Below are positions 27,668 to 36,539 of a DNA stretch of 64,000 nucleotides, one piece after another. Source of the stretch: Alphaproteobacteria bacterium (GTDB lineage: Bacteria; Pseudomonadota; Alphaproteobacteria; UBA11136); contig JADHSZ010000002.1 of NCBI GenBank assembly GCA_016776635.1, forward strand, positions 1-64,000, in the 5' to 3' direction. The notes below the pieces were generated by a model, which saw only the letters and a list, made by a program, of their open reading frames with translations, was not told the origin of the DNA and ran no database searches. Within the stretch, counting starts at the first letter, position 1, and each line of letters starts with the position of its first letter. Both the position numbers and the translations under genes were made by a program.

Positions 27668-28509
27668 CCCCAAAGAGATAACCCCGGCGTGATAGCGGGA
27701 TGTGATATTGGGGCGTGATCCTGGGTGCCCGCCTGAAAACGCCGGGATGTGCTCTGGTCAAACATGGAGTCGATATCGTCCTGGGAGACGGCCCCCGCCG
27801 CGTCCTCGTCCTGGGGGCCGCTGATCAGGGCCTTGTCGTCGGGAAGTTCGCCATCGCCTTTCTCGGGCATGGGGATGCCGAGGAAATCCTCCTCGCCCCA
27901 GATACCGATCATGGCGTTGACCCGTTCCTCGATGAATTTCAGGGCGATGACGATCTTGGTGATTCGCTGGCCGGTAAGGTCCTGGAAATTGCAGGCCTCG
28001 AAGATATTCACCACCTGTTCGGAGAGTTCATCGGCCTGGCTGCTGATTTGTTCGTTTTTGGTTTCGGTTTTGATGTTACCCGCCAGTTCGTCGATTTTCT
28101 CCGCACATTCGAGGATACCGTCCGCGGCTTTTTCGGTGGCGCCGACGATGGCGTCGAGCAGGCCGGAGGCGGTGGTCAGGGCGTCGTCATCTTCCGCATT
28201 GGCGCCGGGATGGCGGATGGAGACTATTTCCTGTTTGGTCTTTTCGATGGCGGCGTGAAGAGTCTGCATTTCCTGTTTCAGGGTGGCGGCTTCCTCTACC
28301 TCGCGCTTGTAATCGTCGGCCAGCGATCCGCCATCCGAGGTCAAGTCCTGGATGTCCTTTCTCAGCTCCGCCAGGGCGTCGAGAATTTCCTGAGTGCCGC
28401 TGGTTACGTTCGCGGCGTCTGTAGCGGGAAACGTGATCCGTTCAAGGTCGGCGCCATGGCGTTTCAACAGGAGCCGTTCGGCGCGAAAGGTCTTGGGTGG
28501 GAGTGTCAT
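27529..28509 (-). CDS. cheZ: CheZ-type chemotaxis protein phosphatase, C-terminally extended
   Basis: The 326-residue product has the CheZ helical hairpin and its signature CNFQDLTGQRITKIV with the catalytic Gln (about residue 180), preceded by a coiled-coil region. It dephosphorylates CheY-P. Normal family members end soon after a CheY-binding DDIDSMFD-type peptide, which lies here near residue 245. The frame runs on about 75 residues, including a hydrophobic stretch, through the intergenic space and antisense to the Sel1 gene. That suggests a lost stop codon or frameshift. Confidence 0.85.
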   Translation of the reverse strand: MTLPPKTFRAERLLLKRHGADLERITFPATDAANVTSGTQEILDALAELRKDIQDLTSDGGSLADDYKREVEEAATLKQEMQTLHAAIEKTKQEIVSIRHPGANAEDDDALTTASGLLDAIVGATEKAADGILECAEKIDELAGNIKTETKNEQISSQADELSEQVVNIFEACNFQDLTGQRITKIVIALKFIEERVNAMIGIWGEEDFLGIPMPEKGDGELPDDKALISGPQDEDAAGAVSQDDIDSMFDQSTSRRFQAGTQDHAPISHPAITPGLSLWGYLFTMYLSASVTAVAISFLLITSLSASIFLAAEKLSGVRGKYAAR

Positions 28510-28703
28510 TGGGGCATTTTCTTTATGTTTAGGGGTCTAATGGGAAGATACAAACTGTGACAAATTTTGTCATCAGTCCTCTTATGCAGAAGATGCGGAG
28601 AGAGCACTTTTTTTCAAGGGAAAAACTTATCGCCTGTGGGGCCTTTGTTATGCTCTTATTGGGCCGAGACAGGTCATGGAATTAGCGCAGGGAAACCAAA
28701 ACC

Positions 28704-29057
28704 ATGAGTGAGACCGAACTCTCCGACGATTACGATATCGAATCCAAGAAGAAGGCCCTGATTATTGTCCGTGATGCCTTTGAAGCATGCGAGAAACAGG
28801 GTGTTTCCGGCGTCATGGCCGTGGGCGCGTTCCTCGATCATATCCTTTTTCACCTGGTGTCCATGAACGACCGTGAGGTGACGGCTTCCTTCCTCCAGGC
28901 CCTGGCCACCAAGGTCACGGACGGCATTTACGACATGGAGGAAGAGGGCGCGGAAGGCGGGTCAGACGATGGTGATGGGGATTCCGATGATAAGGATTCT
29001 GGTGATGGCTCTGACGACGGAGCGCAGGGCGGCAACGGCGAGGACCAGGAAGAATAA
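28704..29057 (+). CDS. Small acidic hypothetical protein
   Basis: The 117-residue protein has a helical N-terminal part (residues 10-80: KKKALIIVRDAFEACEKQGV, AVGAFLDHILFHLVSMNDRE) and a strongly acidic Gly/Ser/Asp low-complexity tail (residues 84-117). It is divergent from cheZ, and similar small proteins exist in related bacteria, but I do not know a function. Confidence 0.7.
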   Translation: MSETELSDDYDIESKKKALIIVRDAFEACEKQGVSGVMAVGAFLDHILFHLVSMNDREVTASFLQALATKVTDGIYDMEEEGAEGGSDDGDGDSDDKDSGDGSDDGAQGGNGEDQEE

Positions 29058-29113
29058 GCCCGCCCCGGCAGATGTGAATCGTTCGACCATCCACATTTCG
29101 TCACGGGCAGGGC

Positions 29114-29950
29114 ATGGCTAGCAGGATGAGTTCAGGTTTTTCCGCCGTCCTCATCGCCTATGGGGTGATTGTGGCGCTGTTGTTCCTGTTCCAGCGCAGT
29201 CTCATTTATTTCCCTTCCTCCCACCGGCCCCAACCGGCGGACCATGGGGTGCCCGAGATGACCGTGCAGGCCCTGGAAAGCGCCGACGGTCTTGAGCTTC
29301 TGGCCTGGTACCGCGCGCCGCAAGAACCAGACGCGCCGGTGGTGGTCTATTTTCACGGCAATGCCGGGCATATCGGCTATCGCGGTTCCAAGATCCGGCC
29401 TTATCTCGATGCCGGATACGGAGTTCTGTTGCTGAGCTGGCGCGGCTATAGCGGCAATGGGGGCTCCCCCTCGGAGGAGGGGCTCTATGCCGATGGCCGC
29501 GCGGCGCTGGCCTTCCTCGGAGCAGAGGGGATTCCCCCGAGCCGCTGGGTTCTCTACGGCGAATCAATCGGTTCAGGGGTGGCCGTGGAACTGGCCCGGG
29601 CCCAAGCGCATGGGGGAAGCCCTGTGGGCGCGGTGGTGCTGGAATCGCCCTTCACCTCGTTGGAGGACATGGCGGTTTTTCACTATCCCTGGATTCCAAT
29701 GCGCTGGCTCATGCGCGACCACTATGATTCACTCTCCAAGATCGCCGCCATCGCCGCGCCGCTGTTGATCATTCACGGCGAAAGGGACCGCATCGTGCCC
29801 CTTTCCAATGCCCGCAGGCTTGCCGAGGCCGCCGCTCTGTCCCCCGAGCCCGGCGAAATGCGCGTCATCGAAGGCGCCGGTCATAATAATCTTTACGACT
29901 TTGCCGCGCCGCGGGTGGTGATTGAATTTTTAGGGGATATTTTTCCCTAG
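29114..29950 (+). CDS. Membrane-anchored alpha/beta hydrolase (BEM46/ABHD13-like)
   Basis: The 278-residue protein has an N-terminal membrane anchor (residues 8-28), then YFHGNAGHIGYRGSK, LLSWRGYSGNGGSPSEEG, the nucleophile elbow YGESIGSGVAVELA, PLLIIHGERDRIVP for the acid and EGAGHNNLYDF for the His. All three catalytic residues are present. Substrate unknown; related proteins are called BEM46 or YfhR-like. It converges with the aldehyde oxidoreductase operon. Confidence 0.88.
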   Translation: MASRMSSGFSAVLIAYGVIVALLFLFQRSLIYFPSSHRPQPADHGVPEMTVQALESADGLELLAWYRAPQEPDAPVVVYFHGNAGHIGYRGSKIRPYLDAGYGVLLLSWRGYSGNGGSPSEEGLYADGRAALAFLGAEGIPPSRWVLYGESIGSGVAVELARAQAHGGSPVGAVVLESPFTSLEDMAVFHYPWIPMRWLMRDHYDSLSKIAAIAAPLLIIHGERDRIVPLSNARRLAEAAALSPEPGEMRVIEGAGHNNLYDFAAPRVVIEFLGDIFP

Positions 29951-29970
29951 GGCCCTAGAATCCTGGGGCT

Positions 29971-30282
29971 CTAGCCGCCGCCGCGCTGAGTCACCCGGTC
30001 GAAACGCTCAAGGAAGGCGATACGTTCTTCATCGCTGTAGCCGTAAAAGGCGAAGGATGCCTCGATCCGGGGCAGGCGGAAGGCGCCAAGCCGTTTCTCC
30101 GCCATCTCCACGAGGGTGATTTCCACTCGTTTTTCTCCCTCGCCGAGGGTGGCGCTGTTTTCCGAGATGGTCATGGGCGCATCTCCCACAGCGGCACGGG
30201 CGGCGGCGGGAATCAGGCGCAGGAAGTCGTCGCAGGTGGTGACGCCCATCTCACGCACGAGCGTGAAAGGGTCTTCGCTCAT
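29971..30282 (-). CDS. Hypothetical protein at the end of the aldehyde oxidoreductase operon
   Basis: The 103-residue soluble protein (MSEDPFTLVREMGVTTCDDF start) has no motif I recognise. Its start overlaps the moaD-like stop by ATGA, so it is translationally coupled to the AOR cluster. Other bacterial AOR operons also carry an extra small gene thought to help maturation; assigning that role here is inference from position only. Confidence 0.7.
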   Translation of the reverse strand: MSEDPFTLVREMGVTTCDDFLRLIPAAARAAVGDAPMTISENSATLGEGEKRVEITLVEMAEKRLGAFRLPRIEASFAFYGYSDEERIAFLERFDRVTQRGGG

Positions 30283-30530
30283 CCGCCAGCCACGGGCGGC
30301 CATGCCGCCAGCGCATCACCCTCGGTCAAAACTTTCCCCGAACGTTCGCTGGGGGCCAGATAGACCCCGTTGACGAGCACAAGATGAGCCAGGTCGCCGG
30401 GGACTCCCACATGGTGGAGGGCTTCCCCCGCCGTGGTTCCTTCCGCCAGGTCGAGAACGGCCTCGTTCCCGGTGGCGTCCTTGGGGAGATAACGGCCGAG
30501 AAGGGCGAAAAGCTTGAGGGTGATTTTCAT
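30279..30530 (-). CDS. MoaD/ThiS-family sulfur-carrier protein
   Basis: The 83-residue ubiquitin-like protein starts MKITLKLFALLGRYLP, has LVNGVYLAP and EGDALAAWPPVAGG, and ends in the Gly-Gly needed for adenylation and thiocarboxylate formation. Placed between the FAD subunit and a small coupled gene, it probably serves pterin cofactor assembly for the tungsten or molybdenum enzyme of this operon. A longer upstream frame to 30833 overlaps the previous gene antisensically in reading and was not used. Confidence 0.88.
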   Translation of the reverse strand: MKITLKLFALLGRYLPKDATGNEAVLDLAEGTTAGEALHHVGVPGDLAHLVLVNGVYLAPSERSGKVLTEGDALAAWPPVAGG

Positions 30531-30586
30531 GACATCATGGAAAACAGGGGCCGGGCCGCTATCACCACCACCGGGGGGGCACGGAG

Positions 30587-31828
30587 CTACCCCACCGGCT
30601 GGGTCGATCCCAGATAGGCCTCCATGAACCGCGTCGGATCCTGGACCAGCCTCTTTTTCCAGTGGCCGAGCCTGGTGCGGCTCTGGATCAGGCCGCGCAC
30701 GGCTCCCACATGCTGGGTTATGCCGACGCTGCAGGCGCCGACCAGACGGTCTTCCTCGAATTCCAGACGCAGGTATTTGTAATGGTCCTCGTCCACAGCC
30801 TCGGCGTGGTCGCCGCCTTTCGCACCCTGCCACTGGCCGAAGGAGGTTGCGATCAGGCCCACGGTGTCGAGCACGTTCATCAACAGACTGCCCTTATAGG
30901 TGGCGGGAACTCCGGCCATGTTGAGGGCGGCGATGCGGCCGTGTTCGGAGGCCGTTGGCTGGATGGCGTGAACCGAACGTCCGCCGCTGGAGAAATCAAG
31001 GCCCTGGGCCACGTCACCGGTGGCGAAGATGCCTTCGATATTGGTCTGCATGTGGTTATCGACGAGGATGCCGTAATCGGTTTCGATGCCGCTGCCGTCG
31101 ATGAAATCCATATTCGGCTTGACCCCGACGGCGACGATAATCAGCGCCGGGTTCATGGTTTCGCTGTTATCGAGGTCCACCTTGAGGCCACCATCATGGG
31201 TGACCCTGGTGGCGTTGGTCTCGGTCAGCACCCGGATGCCCTTCTCTCCGCACCAGCGTTTGATCATGCCTCCGGCGGTTTCCGTCATCATGCTTCGCAC
31301 CATGCGCGGGCCGCGCACGATGGCGGTGACCTTGGCGCCGCGCTTGACCAGTCCGTTGAGGATGATGCAGGCGACGAAGCCCGCGCCCATCAACAGCACT
31401 TCCGAGCCGGGCTCGATGGATTTCAGGATGTGGCGGGTGTCTTCCAGGGTCCAGCAATGGTGGACGCCGGGTCCGTCCAGTCCTTCTATGGGCGGCGTGG
31501 TGGCGGAGGAGCCGGTGGCGATGAGCAGGCGGTCGTAGGGCAGTTCCTTGCCGTTATCGAGGGCGACGCGGCCTTTCTTGGTGTCGATTCCGCTGGCGCG
31601 AGCCTGCAGACGGTCGATGCCGAGCTTCTCGTAATGATCCGGGTTCTTCCTCAGATAGGTTCCGGATTCGTCGATAATATCCGAGAGCAGATAGGGAATG
31701 GCCATGCGCGAATAGGGCGGTTCGGGCTCGTCCCCAACCAGGGTGATGGCGCCGCCATGGCCTTGTTTGCTCAGTGTCTCGGCGGCGATGACCCCGCCTG
31801 GCCCGGCTCCGAGGATTACGTGTTTCAT
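30587..31828 (-). CDS. FAD/NAD(P)-dependent oxidoreductase subunit of the AOR complex
   Basis: The 413-residue flavoprotein has two Rossmann motifs: GAGPGG at residues 7-12 and LLMGAGFVACIILNGLVKRG near 145, plus LLIATGSSATTPP and the FAD motif GIFATGDVAQGLDF. It belongs to the pyridine nucleotide-disulfide oxidoreductase superfamily, without the redox CxxxxC pair. In bacterial AorABC-type complexes the equivalent subunit passes electrons from the ferredoxin subunit to NAD. It sits 97 bases after the AOR gene and before the MoaD-like gene, in one transcript. Confidence 0.88.
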   Translation of the reverse strand: MKHVILGAGPGGVIAAETLSKQGHGGAITLVGDEPEPPYSRMAIPYLLSDIIDESGTYLRKNPDHYEKLGIDRLQARASGIDTKKGRVALDNGKELPYDRLLIATGSSATTPPIEGLDGPGVHHCWTLEDTRHILKSIEPGSEVLLMGAGFVACIILNGLVKRGAKVTAIVRGPRMVRSMMTETAGGMIKRWCGEKGIRVLTETNATRVTHDGGLKVDLDNSETMNPALIIVAVGVKPNMDFIDGSGIETDYGILVDNHMQTNIEGIFATGDVAQGLDFSSGGRSVHAIQPTASEHGRIAALNMAGVPATYKGSLLMNVLDTVGLIATSFGQWQGAKGGDHAEAVDEDHYKYLRLEFEEDRLVGACSVGITQHVGAVRGLIQSRTRLGHWKKRLVQDPTRFMEAYLGSTQPVG

Positions 31829-31925
31829 AGCCAGCCTCCAACGAATTTATGAAACGAGGCCCGCCCCCGGGCGCGGCAAGGGCGCGGGGACGGGCCGAAT
31901 GATGCCGATCGATCCTGACCCGCTC

Positions 31926-33773
31926 TTAAAGAGCAAGCCGGTCCAGGGTTTCGTTGGTGGGAACTCCCTCCGTCGTCCACCCCCGCAACTCGTAGTATTC
32001 CGGCAGCATCTTGCCGAGATCGTTGACCTTGCCCTTGGCCGGCCCGGTCTTGGCGGCCTCTTTGAGCAAGCGCTTGGGCAGGGTGTCGTCCTTGGCGGTC
32101 ATGCCGGCGGAGAGGTTGTACTTGCGCTCCAGGTTCCAGATGCGTTCGCCCGTGAGTAGCAGGTTTTCCACCGACCAGTCGCCCTCGCAGGCGGCCTGAA
32201 TCTGGGGCGCGATGTCCTCCATGGACCAGGCGAAGGTGACGAACACGCACAGCCCGGAACTGTCCACCACCGCGGTGGCGTCCTGGAAGGCCATGACCAG
32301 CCCCGCCTTGCCATCGGTCACCAGGGGGTCGGTCTTTTCCGGAATACCCATGACTTCCGAGGCCACGGTATAGCTGCGCAGGTGGCAGGCGCCGCGGTTG
32401 CTGGTGGCGTAGGTGAGCCCCATGCCCTGGATGCCGCGGGCGTCATAGGCCGGGAATTCCTGGCCCTTGACCGTCATGGAGAGGTCGGGATGGCCGTATT
32501 TTTCGCATAGCCGTTTCGACCCCAAGCCGATTTCCTTGCCGAAACCTTCGCCCTTGGCGGTCAGTTCGGTCAGGGTGGTGAGCGCCTCGACCGAACCGAA
32601 TTTAAGTTCGATCCCGCCCGTATCCTTATCCGTAATGGCGCCCATTTCATAAAGTTCCATGGCGGCGGCCACGGTGGCGCCGAAGGAAATGGGATCGAAG
32701 CCGTCCTCGTTGCAGAGGTAGTTGGCGTAAGTGAGAGCTTCCAGGTCGTCGATGCCGGTATCCGAACCAAGCGCCCACGCGGCCTCGTATTCAACCCCGC
32801 CCGAGGCGTGCCAATACTCGGGCTTGGTTTTCACGGTGAAGTGTTCCTCGTCGATCTTGGAGATGCGTCCACAGGCGATGGTGCAGCCGAAACAGGCCTG
32901 GTTGGTGACGAGATTGGCCTTGCCGTCGCTTTTGCGGGGCTCATGCATGGCCTCGCCGGAGATGGCGGCGGCGCCATCAAACTGCACTTCGCGCCAGTTG
33001 CGGGTGGGCATGGCGCCGATTTCGTTGATTACGTTCATCAATACCTGGGTACCGTAAGTGGGCAGTCCCTGTCCGGTGACGGCGTTTTCCGCCAGCACCT
33101 TTTTGCCCGCCACCGTGGCCTCCATGAAGGCTTTGGGATCGTGGGGCTTGTCGCCCTTGGTGCCGCGCACGGCGATGGCCTTGAGATTTTTCGAGCCCAT
33201 GACGGCGCCGACGCCGGAACGTCCGGCGGCGCGGTGCAGGTCGTTGATGATGCCGGCATAGAGCACGCCGTTTTCGCCGGCGCGGCCGATGGAGGTGACT
33301 CTGATCTGTGGGTCCTGAAGCCGGGCCTTGATGGTGGGTTCGGTCTCCCATACCGACTTGCCCCACAGATCATCGGCGGGCATCAGCGTCGCTTCATCGT
33401 CGCTGATGAAGAGATAGACCGGTTTTTTCGACTTACCCTCGAGGATGACCATGTCCCAGCCGGCGAATTTCAGTTCCGCGCCCCAATAGCCGCCGGAATT
33501 GGAACAGGCGATGCAGTTCGTCAGCGGCCCCTTGGTGATGACCGAATAACGCCCGCCGGTGGACGCCATGGAGCCGGTGAGCGGCCCGGTGGCGAAGATC
33601 AGTTTGTTGTCCGGCGACAGTGGGTCCACCTTGGGGTCGGTTTCCTCGCACAGGTATTTGGTCGCCAGACCACGCTGGCCGAGATAGTTCCGCGCCCATT
33701 CCTGGTTGAGGTCTTCCGCCTTGCACGTGCCCTTGGAGAGATCAACGCGAAGAATTTTTCCATGCCATCCCAT
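31926..33773 (-). CDS. Aldehyde:ferredoxin oxidoreductase, tungsten/molybdenum subunit
   Basis: The 615-residue protein is a complete AOR: N-terminal MGWHGKILRVDLSKG, the pterin-binding region FATGPLTGSMASTGGRYSV, and [4Fe-4S] ligands Cys294, Cys297, Cys301 (CFGCTIAC) and Cys509 (SSGLCVF), matching spacing in Pyrococcus AOR. ARGIQGMGLTYATSNRGACH is the second pterin motif. It oxidises aldehydes to carboxylic acids or runs in reverse. A GGGAGG lies 8 bases before the ATG. It follows a polyferredoxin gene and precedes the FAD and MoaD-like genes, the AorABC-type arrangement described from Aromatoleum. Confidence 0.95.
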   Translation of the reverse strand: MGWHGKILRVDLSKGTCKAEDLNQEWARNYLGQRGLATKYLCEETDPKVDPLSPDNKLIFATGPLTGSMASTGGRYSVITKGPLTNCIACSNSGGYWGAELKFAGWDMVILEGKSKKPVYLFISDDEATLMPADDLWGKSVWETEPTIKARLQDPQIRVTSIGRAGENGVLYAGIINDLHRAAGRSGVGAVMGSKNLKAIAVRGTKGDKPHDPKAFMEATVAGKKVLAENAVTGQGLPTYGTQVLMNVINEIGAMPTRNWREVQFDGAAAISGEAMHEPRKSDGKANLVTNQACFGCTIACGRISKIDEEHFTVKTKPEYWHASGGVEYEAAWALGSDTGIDDLEALTYANYLCNEDGFDPISFGATVAAAMELYEMGAITDKDTGGIELKFGSVEALTTLTELTAKGEGFGKEIGLGSKRLCEKYGHPDLSMTVKGQEFPAYDARGIQGMGLTYATSNRGACHLRSYTVASEVMGIPEKTDPLVTDGKAGLVMAFQDATAVVDSSGLCVFVTFAWSMEDIAPQIQAACEGDWSVENLLLTGERIWNLERKYNLSAGMTAKDDTLPKRLLKEAAKTGPAKGKVNDLGKMLPEYYELRGWTTEGVPTNETLDRLAL

Positions 33774-33786
33774 GTCCTTGTCCTCC

Positions 33787-34263
33787 CTAAGCCTGCGGCT
33801 GTTCGTTAGCGGTTTTGTCGGCCCAGTCGCGCATGCGTTCGAGCCCCGTCCAGTCGGCGTCCACATAGGTGATAGCCTCGGTGGGGCAGGCCTTGGCGCA
33901 TTCGGGATCGCCGTCGCAGAGGTCGCATTTGACGACGACGCCGGCGGATGCATTGTAGTTTATGGTGCCGAAGGGACAAGCGATGGTGCAGACCTTGCAG
34001 CCGACGCAGAGAACATCCACCACTATTTTGGCGCCGGTCTCGGCATCGAGGCGGATAGCGTCCACGGGACAGGCATGGAGGCACCAGGCCTCGGCACACT
34101 GGGTGCAGGTATAGGGCACCATGCGGCCTTCTTCATGGAAATTAAAGACCTTGATCCGTGATTTGGCGGGGTTGAAGACCCCCTCCTTTTCGTAGGAACA
34201 GGCCATCTCGCACTGGAGACATCCCGTGCATTTCACGGGTTCGATTTGAAGCGCGCGGATCAT
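33787..34263 (-). CDS. 4Fe-4S polyferredoxin subunit of the AOR complex
   Basis: The 158-residue protein has 16 Cys arranged for four [4Fe-4S] clusters: CTGCLQCEMACS, CTQCAEAWCLHACP, CVGCKVCTIACP and CDLCDGDPECAKACP. It resembles HycB/NrfC-type electron-transfer subunits. It is the first gene of the operon, 13 bases before the AOR gene, and should wire the tungstopterin enzyme to the FAD subunit in the cytoplasm. No signal peptide. Confidence 0.93.
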   Translation of the reverse strand: MIRALQIEPVKCTGCLQCEMACSYEKEGVFNPAKSRIKVFNFHEEGRMVPYTCTQCAEAWCLHACPVDAIRLDAETGAKIVVDVLCVGCKVCTIACPFGTINYNASAGVVVKCDLCDGDPECAKACPTEAITYVDADWTGLERMRDWADKTANEQPQA

Positions 34264-34427
34264 ATCTTGTCCTTCCCCTATAAGACGTATTCTACAAGGA
34301 TACTAAAGCAGGGAAGGGACGCCATCAACAGCAAGATTCATAAGGTTTTCTCCCCGAGATAGCGGTCCGCGTCGTGAGGGGGTGGCGGCTGGCTGTTGCG
34401 GTGCGTGTTCTGCTATGGTGAGCCGTT

Positions 34428-34865
34428 ATGAAACGGAAGAATCCTTCCCTGCCTGTTGCCCGCATTTTCGGCTGCTTGCGCGGTTTTGCCGCAGCCTCGA
34501 TCCTGGCCGCGTTCCTGATCTCGCCTTCCGTTGCCATGGCGGCGGAAAAAGATGCGACCATTTTGGTGCGCCAAACCCTGCCCACCTTCACCATCACCCT
34601 GCACTCCAATCCCAGCACGGGATATTCCTGGTTTCTGGAATCTCTCGACGAGATCCTTTTGGAGGCCGTTCTGCACCGGTATTTGCCGCCGGAAAGCACC
34701 GCCGCCGGGACGCCGGGCAAGGAGGTCTGGACCTTCCGGGCGCGTCACGGCGCCTTTATTGTTCCCCGTACCAGCCGCATTGTTTTTCATTATCTGCGGC
34801 CATGGGATGCCGGTGATGCGCCGGGAGAGAGGGTTTTTACCGTTGTCTTCGCCCCCGGCGAATAA
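34428..34865 (+). CDS. Chagasin/I42-family peptidase inhibitor-like secreted protein
   Basis: The 145-residue protein has a signal peptide (residues 1-39, ending AMAAE) and a domain with the chagasin loops: HSNPSTGYSW (loop L4 type NPTTGY), KEVWTFRA, and the late RPWD motif (loop L6). I42 proteins inhibit papain-like cysteine peptidases. It is divergent from the AOR operon. The L2 GxGG loop is not clear, so inhibition strength is uncertain. Confidence 0.8.
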   Translation: MKRKNPSLPVARIFGCLRGFAAASILAAFLISPSVAMAAEKDATILVRQTLPTFTITLHSNPSTGYSWFLESLDEILLEAVLHRYLPPESTAAGTPGKEVWTFRARHGAFIVPRTSRIVFHYLRPWDAGDAPGERVFTVVFAPGE

Positions 34866-35001
34866 CAACCCCGACACTATTTCCGTCCGGGAAAGCCCCT
34901 TGGTCTTGGCGGTCTCTGGCTCATGGGTCATACTGTGTTCACTCTGGGCCTGCCCCAGCCTCCGGCCCCCCCACCGGCGTTGGGAGGTAATTCTGTCCCC
35001 C

Positions 35002-35038
35002 CAGGTAACAGTCCCCCAGGTAACGGCCCTCAGGTAAC
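35002..35038 (+). repeat. Three CAGGTAAC direct repeats before the antiporter gene
   Basis: CAGGTAAC occurs at 35002, 35017 and 35031, each preceded by C-rich bases, with spacings of 15 and 14. The last copy ends ten bases before the ATG of the antiporter gene, so the array overlaps its ribosome-binding region. Confidence 0.6.
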
Positions 35039-35047
35039 AGCGTTTTG

Positions 35048-36487
35048 ATGAGATTCATTTTCTCCTCCGGCTCTTTCCTTGTCCTGCTTGCCCTTTTCCT
35101 TGTGGCCGGAAGCGCCCCGGCATGGGCCGAGGCCGTGCCCTCCGCCGCGCCTCATCTCGAGGGGTCGGGGCTCGGCTTGATGTGGGCGGTTCCCTTCATG
35201 GGCATGCTGTTGTCCATTGCCGTGGTGCCGCTGATGGCGCCGAATTTTTGGCACGCTCATTTCGGCAAAGTTTCCGCCTTCTGGGCGCTGGCCTTTCTTA
35301 TTCCCTGTACTCTCGTGTTCGGCGCCCAAACCGCCATCTACGAACTGGCGCATATCGCCCTGCTGGATTACATCCCCTTTATCATTCTTCTTCTGGCTCT
35401 CTATACGGTGGCGGGCGGGGTGCGTCTGAGGGGCACCGTGTGGAGTTCGCCGGGCGTGAACACCATGCTTCTGCTCATCGGCACAATCGTGGCCAGTTTT
35501 ATGGGCACCACCGGGGCCGCCATGCTGTTGATCCGGCCCTTGATCGAGGCCAATATATGGCGCCGTCACAACGTGCATGTGCTCGTCTTTTTTATTTTTC
35601 TGGTGGCCAATGTGGGCGGCTCGCTGACGCCGCTGGGCGACCCCCCCCTGTTTCTCGGGTTTCTCAAGGGCGTGGATTTCTTCTGGCCCATGGTGAACCT
35701 GTTTTTACCCATGGCGCTGGTGGTGGGAATTCTGTTGGCCGTGTTTTTCCTTCTCGACAGCTATTTTTTCCGCATGGAAGTGGAGTCGCGCCCCCCGGAA
35801 GAGAGCGAAATGGTGCCCCTGAGCATCGAGGGCTGGGTGAATATCCTTCTCCTCACCGGCGTGATTTTGGCCGTGCTGCTCAGCGGGTTCTGGATGCCCG
35901 GGATCAGCTTTACCGTTAATCACGTTCCGGTACAGCTTCAGAATATCGTTCGCGATCTGCTGTTGCTGGGACTGGTTTTCGCTTCCCTGACGGCGACCAG
36001 AGATAAAGAGCGCCAGGCCAACGCCTTCAGCTGGTTCCCCATGATGGAAGTGGCGAAGCTGTTCGCGGGCATTTTCATCACCATCATTCCCGCCATTGCC
36101 ATCCTCAAGGCGGGCGGCGAGGGCGCCCTGGCGGCGGTGGTTGATCTGGTGAGCGAGAATGGCGAGCCGGTGAACGCCATGTATTTCTGGGTCACCGGCC
36201 TGCTTTCCAGCTTCCTCGACAACGCCCCCACCTATCTGGTGTTTTTCAACACCGCCGGGGGTGACGCCGAAACCCTGATGGGACCGTTATCGGCAACCCT
36301 GGTGGCCATATCCTGCGGCGCGGTTTTTATGGGAGCCATGACCTATATCGGCAACGCGCCCAATTTCATGGTGCGCGCCATCGCCGAGGAGCGGGGCATC
36401 GCCATGCCCAGCTTCTTCGGCTATATGGGCTGGTCGCTGGTGTTCCTGGCGCCCGCCTTCATGGTGGTGACACAGGTCTTTTTCTAG
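35048..36487 (+). CDS. nhaD: NhaD-family Na+/H+ antiporter
   Basis: The 480-residue membrane protein has an N-terminal signal-like segment ending AWAEA and about 12 spans. NhaD-type marks include WAVPFMGMLLSIAVVPLMAP, FMGTTGAAMLLIRPLIEAN, NVGGSLTPLGDPPLFLGFLK and SSFLDNAPTYLVFFN. It exchanges Na+ or Li+ for protons at the inner membrane, typical of marine or halotolerant bacteria. Start ATG 35048; TTG 35045 is adjacent in frame. Confidence 0.92.
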   Translation: MRFIFSSGSFLVLLALFLVAGSAPAWAEAVPSAAPHLEGSGLGLMWAVPFMGMLLSIAVVPLMAPNFWHAHFGKVSAFWALAFLIPCTLVFGAQTAIYELAHIALLDYIPFIILLLALYTVAGGVRLRGTVWSSPGVNTMLLLIGTIVASFMGTTGAAMLLIRPLIEANIWRRHNVHVLVFFIFLVANVGGSLTPLGDPPLFLGFLKGVDFFWPMVNLFLPMALVVGILLAVFFLLDSYFFRMEVESRPPEESEMVPLSIEGWVNILLLTGVILAVLLSGFWMPGISFTVNHVPVQLQNIVRDLLLLGLVFASLTATRDKERQANAFSWFPMMEVAKLFAGIFITIIPAIAILKAGGEGALAAVVDLVSENGEPVNAMYFWVTGLLSSFLDNAPTYLVFFNTAGGDAETLMGPLSATLVAISCGAVFMGAMTYIGNAPNFMVRAIAEERGIAMPSFFGYMGWSLVFLAPAFMVVTQVFF

Positions 36488-36539
36488 TAGGGGAATAGGT
36501 TCACGGCCGGAACCCGCTCCCGCGAAACTGTCCGCGGTG

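Noticed and set aside
30531..30833. Upstream extension of the MoaD-like frame
   Set aside because: The extra 101 codons are Arg/Pro-rich, overlap the FAD gene and do not belong to the ubiquitin-like fold.
31914..31935. Sixteen bases shared with 179-196 (ATCCTGACCCGCTCTT)
   Set aside because: One short match in 64 kb is near chance expectation and no further similarity surrounds it.
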